Shown here in pieces: positions 46,539 to 54,960 of a DNA stretch of 64,000 nucleotides; positions within the stretch are counted from its first letter, which is position 1, and each line of letters starts with the position of its first letter. The notes beneath the pieces are model-generated. The model was not told where the DNA came from. It saw only the letters and a list, made by a program, of their open reading frames with translations, and searched no databases. The stretch is from Lysobacter gummosus. GTDB taxonomy: Bacteria > Pseudomonadota > Gammaproteobacteria > Xanthomonadales > Xanthomonadaceae. Position numbers and translations under genes: made by a program. The DNA lies in assembly GCF_001442805.1 (NCBI RefSeq), contig NZ_CP011131.1:2604001-2668000 (forward strand), written 5' to 3'.

Positions 46539-47828
46539 TCAACCCGCGGCCGCCTCGCGCTTCTCCAGCTTCGGCAGGAACCACGCCAGCAGGCCGATCG
46601 CCGGCAGATAGGCGCAGATCCGGTACACCGCCTCGATGCCGATATGGTCGGCCAGTTGGCCCAGCGCCGCCGCGCCCAGCCCGCCCATGCCGAAGGCGAA
46701 GCCGAAGAACAGGCCGGCGATCACGCCGGTGCGGCCGGGCACGAGTTCCTGCGCGTAGACCAGGATCGCGGAGAATGCCGAGGACAGGATCAGGCCGATG
46801 ATCACCGTCAGCACCGTGGTCCAGGCCAGATTGGCGTGCGGCAGTATCAGCGTGAACGGCAGCACGCCCAGGATCGAGAACCAGATGACGTAGCGGCGCC
46901 CGATGCGGTCGCCGATCGGCCCGCCGGCCAGCGTGCCCAGCGCGACCGCGCCGAGGAACACGAACAGATGCACCTGCGCGCTCTGCGCGGTGACGCCGAA
47001 CTTGTGCATCAGATAGAAGGTGTAATAGCTCGACAGGCTGGCCATGTAGAAGTACTTGCTGAAGATCAGCAGGCCCAGCACCACCATGGTGGCGACGATG
47101 GTCTTGCGCGGCAGCCGAGGCGCGGCGACTGCGCGCGCGCCGGCCTTGCGCTGCGCCGGAATCTGTTCGCGATACCACAGGCCGATGCGGCTGAGGATCA
47201 CCATCGCGGTCAGCGCCGCGAACGCGAACCAGGCGACGCTGCCCTGGCCGCGCGGCATGACGATGTACGCCGCCAGCAGCGGCCCCAGCGCCGATCCCAG
47301 ATTGCCGCCGACCTGGAACAGCGACTGCGCCAGACCGTGGCGGCCACCGGAGGCCATGCGCGCGATCCGCGAGGATTCGGGATGGAACACGGACGAACCC
47401 GAGCCGACCAGCGCCGCGGCCAGCAACAGCATCGGGAAGGTCGTCGCTCGCGACAGCAGCAACAAGCCGCTGAGGGTGAAGCCCATGCCGATCGCCAGCG
47501 ACCATGGCATCGGCCGCTTGTCGGTGTAGATGCCGACCAGGGGCTGCAGCAGCGAGGCGGTGACCTGGAAGGTCAGGGTGATCAGGCCGATCTGGCCGAA
47601 ATCGAGCTGGAACGACTGCTTGAGCAGCGGATACAGCGCCGGCAGCAGCGACTGGATCATATCGTTGAGCAGGTGGCAGATGCTCAGCATCGCCAGGATC
47701 GGCAAAGCGATCTTGTTCGCGGCTTCGGCGGCCGGCGCCTGGGGAGCTTCGAAAGCGGGGATCTGCGGCGTGGTCGCGGCGTCGGCCATCTCGGCCGGCG
47801 CGGTCGCGGTGGAATCCAGAGTGGTCAT
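46539..47828 (-). CDS. Fsr-type MFS exporter (fosmidomycin-resistance family)
   Basis: 429 residues, 12 predicted membrane helices after a 40-residue Ala/Pro-rich N-terminal extension. Diagnostic segments are ICHLLNDMIQSLLPALYPLLK, FQVTASLLQPLVGIYTDKRP, GSGSSVFHPESSRIARMASGG and GGPIGDRIGRR. The Fsr group exports fosmidomycin and related small molecules. It is divergent from the AraC regulator at 47928 with a 99-bp shared promoter region, suggesting local control by it. Confidence 0.9.
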   Translation of the reverse strand: MTTLDSTATAPAEMADAATTPQIPAFEAPQAPAAEAANKIALPILAMLSICHLLNDMIQSLLPALYPLLKQSFQLDFGQIGLITLTFQVTASLLQPLVGIYTDKRPMPWSLAIGMGFTLSGLLLLSRATTFPMLLLAAALVGSGSSVFHPESSRIARMASGGRHGLAQSLFQVGGNLGSALGPLLAAYIVMPRGQGSVAWFAFAALTAMVILSRIGLWYREQIPAQRKAGARAVAAPRLPRKTIVATMVVLGLLIFSKYFYMASLSSYYTFYLMHKFGVTAQSAQVHLFVFLGAVALGTLAGGPIGDRIGRRYVIWFSILGVLPFTLILPHANLAWTTVLTVIIGLILSSAFSAILVYAQELVPGRTGVIAGLFFGFAFGMGGLGAAALGQLADHIGIEAVYRICAYLPAIGLLAWFLPKLEKREAAAG

Positions 47829-47927
47829 CGGTCGCAGCGAGTGGGGAGGGGCTGAACCCGACCAGTAGACGCCGCCTTTATCCTGCCCGCACTATCATTC
47901 AGGTCAACAATCTTCGAGAACGGGCCA

Positions 47928-48755
47928 ATGCGCAACGTCCTTGCGGTCCAGGCCGACAGTCTGCCCGGACGCATCGTCGCGACGTCGAACGAGTACCCGA
48001 CCCATCACCGCATCGCCCGGCACGATCATCGGCGCTCGCAGCTGCTGTATGCCGCGCACGGGATCATGGTGGTGGGCACCGAGACCGGCCGCTGGATCGT
48101 GCCGCCCGAGCGCGCGGCGTGGATTCCGGCGGGCATGAGCCACGATGTGCATGTGCTGGCGCAGATCAGCACCCGCAGCATCTATGTCGAACCCGAAGTC
48201 AGCGCGGCCTTGCCGAGCGACTGCCGGGTGATCGGCGTGTCGCCGCTGATGCGTCATCTGCTGTTGGAAACCCTGGATCTGCCGCTGCTGGTCGAGGCCG
48301 GCAGCGGCTCGCGCCCGGACCTGATCTATTCGCTGATCGTGCACGAGATCGAACGCGCGCCGGTGCTGCCGCTGGACATTCCGTTCCCGGCCGATCCGCG
48401 TTTGGCCAAACGTTGCCGGGCGTACCTGGCTCATCCCTCGCCGCACGACAGCATCGACGACTGGTGCCGCGACCTGGCGATGAGCCGTCGCACCTTCACC
48501 CGGCGTTTCCGTGCCGAGACGGGTACCAGCTTCGCCCAGTGGTGCCGGCAGGCGGCGATCTTCGCCGCGTTGCCGCGGCTGGCGGCGGGCGAGGCGATCA
48601 CTACGCTGGCGCTGGATCTGGGTTATGAGAGCGCGTCGGCGTTCACGACGATGTTCAAGCGCTTGATCGGCATGCCGCCGAGCCGCTATCTGGCGATGTC
48701 GCAGCCGTTGCCGTCGCCGACTTTGCGGGCGGCGATCGCGTCGATAGACGGTTGA
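47928..48755 (+). CDS. AraC-family transcriptional regulator (NimR-like layout)
   Basis: 275 residues. N-terminal cupin-like domain (HDHRRSQLLYAAHGIMVVGTETGRWIVPPERAAWIPAGMSHDVHV) and C-terminal double helix-turn-helix from about 175 (SIDDWCRDLAMSRRTFTRRFRAETGTSFAQWCRQ, ITTLALDLGYESASAFTTMFKRLIGMPPSRY). This layout is that of regulators placed divergently from single MFS exporters. The likely target is the exporter at 46539-47828. Confidence 0.92.
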   Translation: MRNVLAVQADSLPGRIVATSNEYPTHHRIARHDHRRSQLLYAAHGIMVVGTETGRWIVPPERAAWIPAGMSHDVHVLAQISTRSIYVEPEVSAALPSDCRVIGVSPLMRHLLLETLDLPLLVEAGSGSRPDLIYSLIVHEIERAPVLPLDIPFPADPRLAKRCRAYLAHPSPHDSIDDWCRDLAMSRRTFTRRFRAETGTSFAQWCRQAAIFAALPRLAAGEAITTLALDLGYESASAFTTMFKRLIGMPPSRYLAMSQPLPSPTLRAAIASIDG

Positions 48756-48797
48756 GATGTCGACGTTGCTGCTGTTGCCTAGGTTTTGTTTCGGCTT

Positions 48798-49060
48798 TGG
48801 CTGGGCGGCGCTAGTAACTCGCGAGATCAGGGACACCCGGAGGGCGGCGCACATGGACGTGCGCCGGGTCCCACCTTGGGCAGGATGCCCAATGTGGGAC
48901 CTGCCCGCGAAAGCACCGCACTCGTGGCTTTTGATTCGAAACAGCTAAAGCCCTTTCTTTGGTTACTTTTGACCGAAGGAAATCCCGTGGGACTTTGTGG
49001 CTTTGGACAAAGAAAGTGACCCGCCGATCCATGGCGGAAGCGTTTAGTGTTTGATCTTGC
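48798..49060. repeat. Mirrored element copy B, left arm
   Basis: Same repeat as 12072-12309, but carrying the ~24-bp insert (TGACCGAAGG...GTGGGAC, about 48967-48992) that copy A has in its right arm. Hairpin 48867-48901 is identical in stem to the copy A left arm. Confidence 0.85.
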
Positions 49061-49152
49061 CTGTTGCGTTTGATCTTGCTTGGGGCTTCTAAGGCTTCTA
49101 AGGAACCTGAAATCCCTGATCGAAACAGCCAAGCCTGCGCACTCCCTCCTAC

Positions 49153-49237
49153 CGTCATTCCCGCGAACGCGGGAATCCAGTGCCTTTCGTGCGAGAACGT
49201 TCGAAGTCGCTGGATTCCCGCTTTCGCGGGAATGACG
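49153..49237. repeat. 85-bp palindromic repeat, centre of copy B
   Basis: Same ends as the copy at 12413. Its inner loop (TGCCTTTCGTGCGAGAACG...) is the reverse complement of the copy A loop, although the sequences on both sides (GAACCTGAA...CCTACC and AGCAAAAG...CAAGAGC) run in the same direction in A and B. Confidence 0.92.
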
Positions 49238-49279
49238 AGCAAAAGAAGCCTCAAGCAAGAGCAAGAGCAAGAGCGAAAG

Positions 49280-49519
49280 CAAGATCAAACGCCTAAAGCT
49301 TCCGCCATGGAGCGGCGGGTCACTTTCTTTGTCCAAAGCCACAAAGAAAGTAACCAAAGAAAGGGCTTTCGCTGTTTCGAGTCAAAAGCCACGAGTGCGA
49401 TGCCGACGCGGGCAGGTCCCGCAGTGGGCATCCTGCCCACGGCGGGACCCGGCGCACGTCCATGTGCGCCGCCCTCCGGGTGTCCCTGGTCTCGCGAGTA
49501 ATAAGCTGCGCCCAGCAAC
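49280..49519. repeat. Mirrored element copy B, right arm
   Basis: Inverted partner of 48798-49060, without the 24-bp insert. Hairpin 49415-49449 has changed both sides of its stem relative to the other arms (GGTCCCGC...GCGGGACC and GTGGGCA/TGCCCAC), keeping full pairing. Confidence 0.85.
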
Positions 49520-49620
49520 AGCAACAGCAACAGCAACAGCTACAACAACAAAAGCAAAGTCGAAGTCGAAGCAGAGCATGGCAAAGCGAAGTCAAGCCGA
49601 AGCCAAGCCAAGCCAAAGCG

Positions 49621-49718
49621 AAGCCAAGCCAAGCCAAGCCAAGCCAAGCCAAGCCAAGCCAAGCCAAGCCAAGCCAAAGCAAAATCTTGGCAACGGCAAC
49701 GGCAACGGCAACGGCAAC
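49621..49718. repeat. Pentamer array 11 x AAGCC and hexamer array 5 x GGCAAC
   Basis: Eleven perfect AAGCC units (49621-49675), a short break, then five GGCAAC units (49689-49718). It lies outside the right arm of copy B, as the GGCAAC array does in copy A. Irregular CAGCAA and AAGTCGAAG units precede it from 49512. Confidence 0.93.
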
Positions 49719-49752
49719 CGAGGCTGCTGCTCAGATCGCGATAATCAACGGT

Positions 49753-50445
49753 TCAACCCACCGCCTGCGCCGCCTCGTCGATCAGCGCTGCCACCTCGGC
49801 CGGGCGCGAGGCCAGCGAGGCATGGCTGGCATCGAGCGTGATGAGCTTCTTCGCATTCATGCGCGCCGACATGCGCTGCTGATTCTGCGGCGCGATCATG
49901 CGGTCCTGGCTGGAGATCTGATACCAGCTTGGCTTAGATCGCCACGCCGGCTTGGCGACGGTATCGCCGAAGGCGCTGGCCAGCGGCGCCTTCTGGGTCA
50001 CGCCCATGATCAGGCCTTCCTCGGCGCTGAGATCCTGGCAGAAGCTCTCATGGAACTTGTCCGCCTTCAGCCACAGATAACCGTCGCTGTCCGGCGCCAG
50101 ATTCGCCGCCGCTTCCGGTACGTGTTCCTGTGTGATACCGCCCGGGCTTTCGCCCGCATCCGGCGCGAACGCGGCGATGTAGACCAGCCCGACCACGTTG
50201 TCGTGATTGCCGGCTTCGCTGATGACCGCGCCGCCGTAGGAGTGGCCGACCAGCAGCACCGGCCCGCCGACCTGAGCGACCATCTTGCGCGTGCGCTCGG
50301 CGTCGTCGGCCAGCGAGGTCAGCGGCAGCTCGACCGCCTTGATGTCGCGATAGCCTTTGCGCGACAGCTCGGCGATGGTCTTGGCCCAATGCGCCGCGCC
50401 GCCCCAGAAGCCGTGCACGAGAACGATGGTGGGTTTGGCGGACAT
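49753..50445 (-). CDS. Alpha/beta-fold hydrolase
   Basis: 230 residues, no signal peptide. IVLVHGFWGGAAHWAKTI as oxyanion-hole region, nucleophile elbow GHSYGG (Ser near 68), acid in SSQDRMI, catalytic His in DASHASL. This is a complete serine-hydrolase triad in the usual order for small esterase/salicylate-esterase-like enzymes. Substrate unknown. Single gene between two repeat-rich regions. Confidence 0.9.
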   Translation of the reverse strand: MSAKPTIVLVHGFWGGAAHWAKTIAELSRKGYRDIKAVELPLTSLADDAERTRKMVAQVGGPVLLVGHSYGGAVISEAGNHDNVVGLVYIAAFAPDAGESPGGITQEHVPEAAANLAPDSDGYLWLKADKFHESFCQDLSAEEGLIMGVTQKAPLASAFGDTVAKPAWRSKPSWYQISSQDRMIAPQNQQRMSARMNAKKLITLDASHASLASRPAEVAALIDEAAQAVG

Positions 50446-50634
50446 GGCGCGGCTCCTCTGAAGGCCCTGGGGGTAGGGCGGGTGGGGCCTAACTTAGTCC
50501 CGGGGGTGTCATGGTGACGTTACCGGAGGGCTTCGATATGGTGTCTTGGCGCGAGACAGGTCGAGTCGCCGGGAGGAGCAGATATTTTCGGTTCAACCAC
50601 GGCGCAGTGACGTTCGTGTACGAATCCCCCAGAC

Positions 50635-50719
50635 CGTCATTCCCGCGAACGCGGGAATCCAGGGCCTTTCGTGCGAGAACGTTTGAAGTCTCTGGATTCC
50701 CGCCTTCGCGGGAATGACG
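50635..50719. repeat. 85-bp palindromic repeat
   Basis: Full copy with loop GGCCTTTCGTGCGAGAACGT..., between the hydrolase and isoamylase genes. A second copy follows 190 bases on (50825). Confidence 0.92.
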
Positions 50720-50824
50720 AAGTGGAAGAGTCGTACTAAAGCCTCGCAGGAGCGACTGTGTACTTCCTTTGCTTGACGCCGATGGAGGAAAACATCCAGG
50801 GCCTTCACCGCGCCCCTCCCAGAC

Positions 50825-50909
50825 CGTCATTCCCGCGAACGCGGGAATCCAGGGCCTTTCGTGCGAGAACGTTTGATGTCTCTGGATTCCCGCGTTCGCG
50901 GGAATGACG
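50825..50909. repeat. 85-bp palindromic repeat
   Basis: Nearly identical to the copy at 50635 and in the same loop orientation; it ends 41 bases before the isoamylase stop. The 105 bases between the two copies hold no gene. Confidence 0.92.
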
Positions 50910-50949
50910 GTCTTGAATAGGTGCGCTGAAGTCTCCTTGCAGCGCCGAT

Positions 50950-53286
50950 CTACTTCGCGATCAACAACAACACCGACCGCGCCTGCAGCCCATAAGTCAC
51001 ATTCTCCCCGCCAATCAAAGTCTCGCTACCCGGCATCGCCACCGCATTCGGCCCCTCGTTCCACGTCGCGGTATCCGTCACCCGATACCACTGCTTGCCG
51101 CTGCCCGGCCACGGCAGAACGAAATTCACCGGCCCCGACCAGCCGTTGTAAGCGACATAGATCGCACTGGCGCTGTCGCCGAATTCGCTGCCATCGACAC
51201 GCCACGCCAAGGCATGGCTGTTGGCGTCGTTGAAATAAGCCGTGTCGGCCTGCGCGCCGTCGGGCTTGAACCAGCGCAACTGCTCCATCACGTTGCCGTT
51301 GCCGTCCGTGCCGGAATAGAACCCGGCCGGACGCAAGGCCGGATGCGCCTTGCGGAACGCGATCAGGCGCCGGGTATAGGTTTCGTGATCGGCCTCGATC
51401 GCGCTGCGCGTCCAGTACAGCCAATTCGCCGCCGAATCCAGGTTATAGGTGTTGTTGTTGCCGAACTGGGTGCGCAGGGCCTCATCGCCGCCGGTGATCA
51501 TCGGCACGCCCGCGCTCAACATCATGAAAGCAAGACCGGTGCGCGCGGCCTTGCGTTGCTCGGCGACCACGCCGGCCTGATCCCAGCTGATGTTGTTGTC
51601 TTCGCCGCCGTCGGACGGGCCGTACGGCCAGGGCTGATTGTTCTGCTTGCTGTTGTAGGCGTACAGATCGTTCAAGGTGAAGCCGTCGTGGGCGACCATG
51701 AAGTTGACCGAATGCCAGGGCTTGCGGCCGTCGTCGCCGTACAGATCGCTGGAACCGGCGAAGCGCGAGGCCAGGGTGCCCGGCGTCACCGTCTCCACGC
51801 CGAGCTTGTTCTGCTTCTTGCGCAGCGCGTCGCGGTACAGGCCGTTCCATTCCGCCCAGCCGGCCGGGAAGCCGCCGACCTGATACGAATTGCCGCCGAT
51901 CGCCCAAGGCTCGGCGATCAGGTCCAGGCCCGCGCCGCCCGCGGCCGGACGCGGCGGCAGTTCGGCGACGATGCGGTTGAGCGCGTTGCCGGCGTCGTTC
52001 TTGTCGAAGTTGAAACAGCCGTGCTGGCAGCTGTTGCCCAGCACCGAGGCCAGATCGAAGCGGAAGCCGTCCACGCCCAGGCTGTCGCGCCAGTAAGCCA
52101 GCGAATCGACGATCAGATTCTGCGCGGTCGGATGGCGGGTGTTGTAGTTGCCGCCGACGCCGGTGTTGTCCCAGGGATGCTGGTAGTCGCTGCTGAGCGA
52201 GTAATAGGCCGGGTTGTCGAGTCCGCGCCACGACAACAGGTTGTAGACCGTCAAACCGTCGGTGCCGCCCCACGGCCCGCCTTCGCCGGTGTGGTTGTAG
52301 ACCACGTCGATATACACCTTGATTCCGGCGTCGTGATAAGCCTTGACCATGGCCTTCCATTCGCGCGTCGGCCCGCCGGGCGTCTTGTCGTAGGCGTAGC
52401 GACGATCCGGGGCGAAATAATTCAGGGTCATGTAGCCCCAGTAATTATCGTCGGCGGTCGAATTCGGCGCGACATCGTTCTGGTCGTTCTGGGTTTCCTG
52501 CACCGGCAGGAACTCCACCGCGGTGACGCCCAGCGCGGCCAGGGCCGCGGCCTTGCGCGCCGCGCCCTTGTAAGTGCCGCGTTCGGCCGCCGGCACGCTG
52601 TCGTCGTTGCGGGTCAGGCCGCGCACGTGGACTTCGTAGATCACTTCGTCCTTGAGCGCGCGCGTGGGCTTGCTGCCGACCGCGCTGGTATCGGGCAACA
52701 GCGCGATGCTCTTGCTCGCGCACGCGCCGCTGTCCTTGTTGCGGTGAACGGCGCCGGTGGCGTAGATCGTGCCGTCGGTGCAGGCGGCGGTATTCGGGTC
52801 CTGGCTGATTTCGCGCGCGTAGGGATCGATCAGCAGCTTGTTCGGATTGAAGCGGTTACCGGCGCTGTCCACATCGCGGAGGAAGCCGCTGCCGCTGCCC
52901 TTGGTCCAGGCGGCGTTGTACGGCCAGTTCGGCCCCCAGGCGCGATAACCGTAGTAGACCGTGCCGGTGATGCCGTAGCTGGTCTTGATCGTCGAGACCG
53001 GCACCGACAGCGACCAGATCTGGGTGGCGGCGTCCTTGCTGAGCGACAGCCGCGCGACTTCCTGCGCGCCGCTCGGGCTGGCGTACAGGAATACTTCCAC
53101 GCGGCTGGCGCGCGAGGAATGCACGCGGAAGTTGAGGTTGCTCTGCGAAGCGTCGTAGCGCGCGCCCAGTTGCTGCGCATCGACGGCGGCGCGCGCTTCA
53201 AGTGCGGGCGCGGCCATCAGCATCAATCCAAACGCGGTGCCGGCGCTAACCGACCGCATGCTCCACTCACGCAAACCCTTGCCCAT
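50950..53286 (-). CDS. Secreted isoamylase (GH13 glycogen/amylopectin debranching enzyme)
   Basis: 778 residues. Signal peptide about 1-34 (hydrophobic AGTAFGLMLMAAPALEARAA); an alternative start at 53259 (MRSVSAG) would shorten it. It closely follows Pseudomonas isoamylase: N-terminal CBM48-like domain, then the (beta/alpha)8 barrel with VYNHTGEGG, nucleophile Asp411 in DGFRFDLASVLGN, acid Glu459 in AEPWAIGGNSYQ, and Asp534 in AHDGFTLND. Cys pairs in the loop after Asp411 are kept, but that loop is about 12 residues shorter than in the Pseudomonas enzyme. It hydrolyses alpha-1,6 branches outside the cytoplasm. It stands alone, not in a glg operon. Confidence 0.94.
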   Translation of the reverse strand: MGKGLREWSMRSVSAGTAFGLMLMAAPALEARAAVDAQQLGARYDASQSNLNFRVHSSRASRVEVFLYASPSGAQEVARLSLSKDAATQIWSLSVPVSTIKTSYGITGTVYYGYRAWGPNWPYNAAWTKGSGSGFLRDVDSAGNRFNPNKLLIDPYAREISQDPNTAACTDGTIYATGAVHRNKDSGACASKSIALLPDTSAVGSKPTRALKDEVIYEVHVRGLTRNDDSVPAAERGTYKGAARKAAALAALGVTAVEFLPVQETQNDQNDVAPNSTADDNYWGYMTLNYFAPDRRYAYDKTPGGPTREWKAMVKAYHDAGIKVYIDVVYNHTGEGGPWGGTDGLTVYNLLSWRGLDNPAYYSLSSDYQHPWDNTGVGGNYNTRHPTAQNLIVDSLAYWRDSLGVDGFRFDLASVLGNSCQHGCFNFDKNDAGNALNRIVAELPPRPAAGGAGLDLIAEPWAIGGNSYQVGGFPAGWAEWNGLYRDALRKKQNKLGVETVTPGTLASRFAGSSDLYGDDGRKPWHSVNFMVAHDGFTLNDLYAYNSKQNNQPWPYGPSDGGEDNNISWDQAGVVAEQRKAARTGLAFMMLSAGVPMITGGDEALRTQFGNNNTYNLDSAANWLYWTRSAIEADHETYTRRLIAFRKAHPALRPAGFYSGTDGNGNVMEQLRWFKPDGAQADTAYFNDANSHALAWRVDGSEFGDSASAIYVAYNGWSGPVNFVLPWPGSGKQWYRVTDTATWNEGPNAVAMPGSETLIGGENVTYGLQARSVLLLIAK

Positions 53287-53653
53287 CGCCGCGTACTCCC
53301 TTCGAGGTCGGAACGCGCGTCAGGCGCGCGTGCGGGCCAACTCTACGCTCGCGTCGGGGCGCACAATTTCGCTTGCAATCGTATTCAATGAATGCCGAGC
53401 GCCGCTGCGGGCGCTCATTCGCGGCTTGCTTCACAGTTCGCTGAGGATTCGCGCGGCGGCCGGCTGAGTTCAGCGGATATCCTCGATGCGGTCGTCGAAA
53501 CCCCGCCTGACCGGCATCGGAAAGAAGCGCGGGCGGCGACACCGGCCGCAATGCTCGCGCGGCTCTCGGGCGCGAACCTCGTGTCGACACGGGGCGGTGA
53601 AAACAGCGGCGCCCGGGCTCGGCCAGTTTCGCGCCGATGCGCCCGGGCGCGAA
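53287..53653. other. Intergenic region without a supported gene
   Basis: Contains the promoter region of the isoamylase gene on the minus strand. Frames across it on both strands have Arg/Ala-rich shadow-type products and no ribosome site. Confidence 0.5.
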
Positions 53654-54190
53654 TCAGCGCGTGGCGCCCGGATCGAGCTGCAGCGGCGTGGACAGGTCGA
53701 TGCGCCGACCGGCGACGCTGTCTTCGACCTGCGCGATCACCTGATACTCGCCTGGTCGATCGCGCGGTTCGAAGGTGAGCGTCATCGCCGACTGACCGAG
53801 CTGGATGATGCCCGCCGGCATCGGCGCCGCGGTCCAAACCGGACCTTCGCCGGCCGATTCGCGGCTGCCGTCGGGCCGGCTCAGGAAGAAGCGCGCGAGC
53901 ACGCGGCAATGTCCCTGCGCATCGGCTTTGCAGCCATGGAACAACACCATCGCCGAGATCGGCGCGCCCACTCGTGCCTTGTCGGTGGTGCGTAGCGACG
54001 GCGGCCCGGGTTGTTTGGCCCACTCTTTACGGAAACCGTCTTCGTCGGGCGTGATCAGCAACTGTGCGCCGAAATCGCCGTCGCTGCGGCGACTGGAGGA
54101 ATCCGGGATGGGCTTGCCGTCGGGACCGATCCAGGCCGCCTGAGCGAGCACGGGGCAAAGCAGGCACAGCCATAGCAGCGATCGTTTCAT
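53654..54190 (-). CDS. Secreted protein of unknown function
   Basis: 178 residues. ATG 54190 has GGAGG 7 bases upstream (an in-frame ATG two codons earlier overlaps that site). Signal peptide 1-19 (MKRSLLWLCLLCPVLAQAA). The mature part has WIGPDGKPIPDSSSRRSDGDFGAQLLITPD near the start and ends with an immunoglobulin-like beta pattern (MTLTFEPRDRPGEYQVIAQVEDSVAGRRIDLSTPLQL). One Cys pair (GCKADAQGHC). No family recognised; periplasmic or secreted beta-sandwich is likely. Confidence 0.78.
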   Translation of the reverse strand: MKRSLLWLCLLCPVLAQAAWIGPDGKPIPDSSSRRSDGDFGAQLLITPDEDGFRKEWAKQPGPPSLRTTDKARVGAPISAMVLFHGCKADAQGHCRVLARFFLSRPDGSRESAGEGPVWTAAPMPAGIIQLGQSAMTLTFEPRDRPGEYQVIAQVEDSVAGRRIDLSTPLQLDPGATR

Positions 54191-54378
54191 TGGCATCCTC
54201 CGTAATGACGAGGGCGAGGGTAACCAAGTCGGCGTAGTGCGCACAGACGGCGGTGCAAGCGCCGATATGCGGCGTTCACGATGAGCGCGATGATGCGATC
54301 GGTTAGATGCGAAGCGCGACGGCGCGGCCTGCCGGTGCAATCGATTGGCGCGAGCGGCTTCGCCCGCGCGCCGCGGAT

Positions 54379-54960
54379 TTACTTCACCCGATGCTTGCCG
54401 AGCTTGCGCGCCAGGGTGCGGCGATGCATGCCGAGCCGGCGCGCGGTCTCGGAGATGTTGAAGTCGGTGGCGGCCAGCATCTCGTGGATGCGCTCCCATT
54501 CCAGGGTCTTGATCGAGGTCTGGCGCTCGGTGAGTTCCACCGTCGCATCGCCCTCGGCGCGGCCGAAGGCGGCCTCGATGTCGTCGGTGTTCGACGGCTT
54601 GGCCAGGTAGTGGCAGGCGCCGAGCTTGATCGCCTCTACCGCGGTGGCGATGCTGGCGTAGCCGGTCAGCACCACGATCAGCATGTCCGGATCGTGTTCG
54701 TGCAGCGCCTGCACGCAGGTCAGGCCGGAATCGCCGCCGGCCAGTTTCAGATCGACCACGGCGTAGCCGGGGCTGTGCTCCTGCAGCAGCGCTTCGACCT
54801 CGCTCAGTTGCGTGGCGTTGTGGACGATGTAGCCGCGGCGCTCGAACGAACGGCTGAGCGTGCGCGCGAAGGCGGCATCGTCCTCGACGATCAACAGGCG
54901 CCGCGGTTCGTCGTCGCCGGGCTCGGCGCGATCGCCGTCGCGCGGATCGGTGTCATTCAT
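54379..54960 (-). CDS. RegA/PrrA/ActR-type response regulator
   Basis: 193 residues. Receiver domain at about 20-135 with DD (EDDAAF), phosphoacceptor Asp70 in VVDLKL, Thr in VLTGYAS and Lys in LAKPS. A short linker leads to a Fis-type helix-turn-helix at the C-terminus (NISETARRLGMHRRTLARKL). This two-domain form without an AAA+ module is the RegA/ActR class, which controls respiration and redox genes. The start overlaps the end of the kinase gene by 8 bases; the pair lies immediately downstream of cyo-surf1. Confidence 0.92.
   Translation of the reverse strand: MNDTDPRDGDRAEPGDDEPRRLLIVEDDAAFARTLSRSFERRGYIVHNATQLSEVEALLQEHSPGYAVVDLKLAGGDSGLTCVQALHEHDPDMLIVVLTGYASIATAVEAIKLGACHYLAKPSNTDDIEAAFGRAEGDATVELTERQTSIKTLEWERIHEMLAATDFNISETARRLGMHRRTLARKLGKHRVK

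Noticed and set aside
50635..50909. Two similar repeats with an intervening unique segment, considered as a CRISPR remnant
   Set aside because: The units are 85-bp self-complementary REP-like elements found singly elsewhere, with a 105-bp gap and no cas genes.
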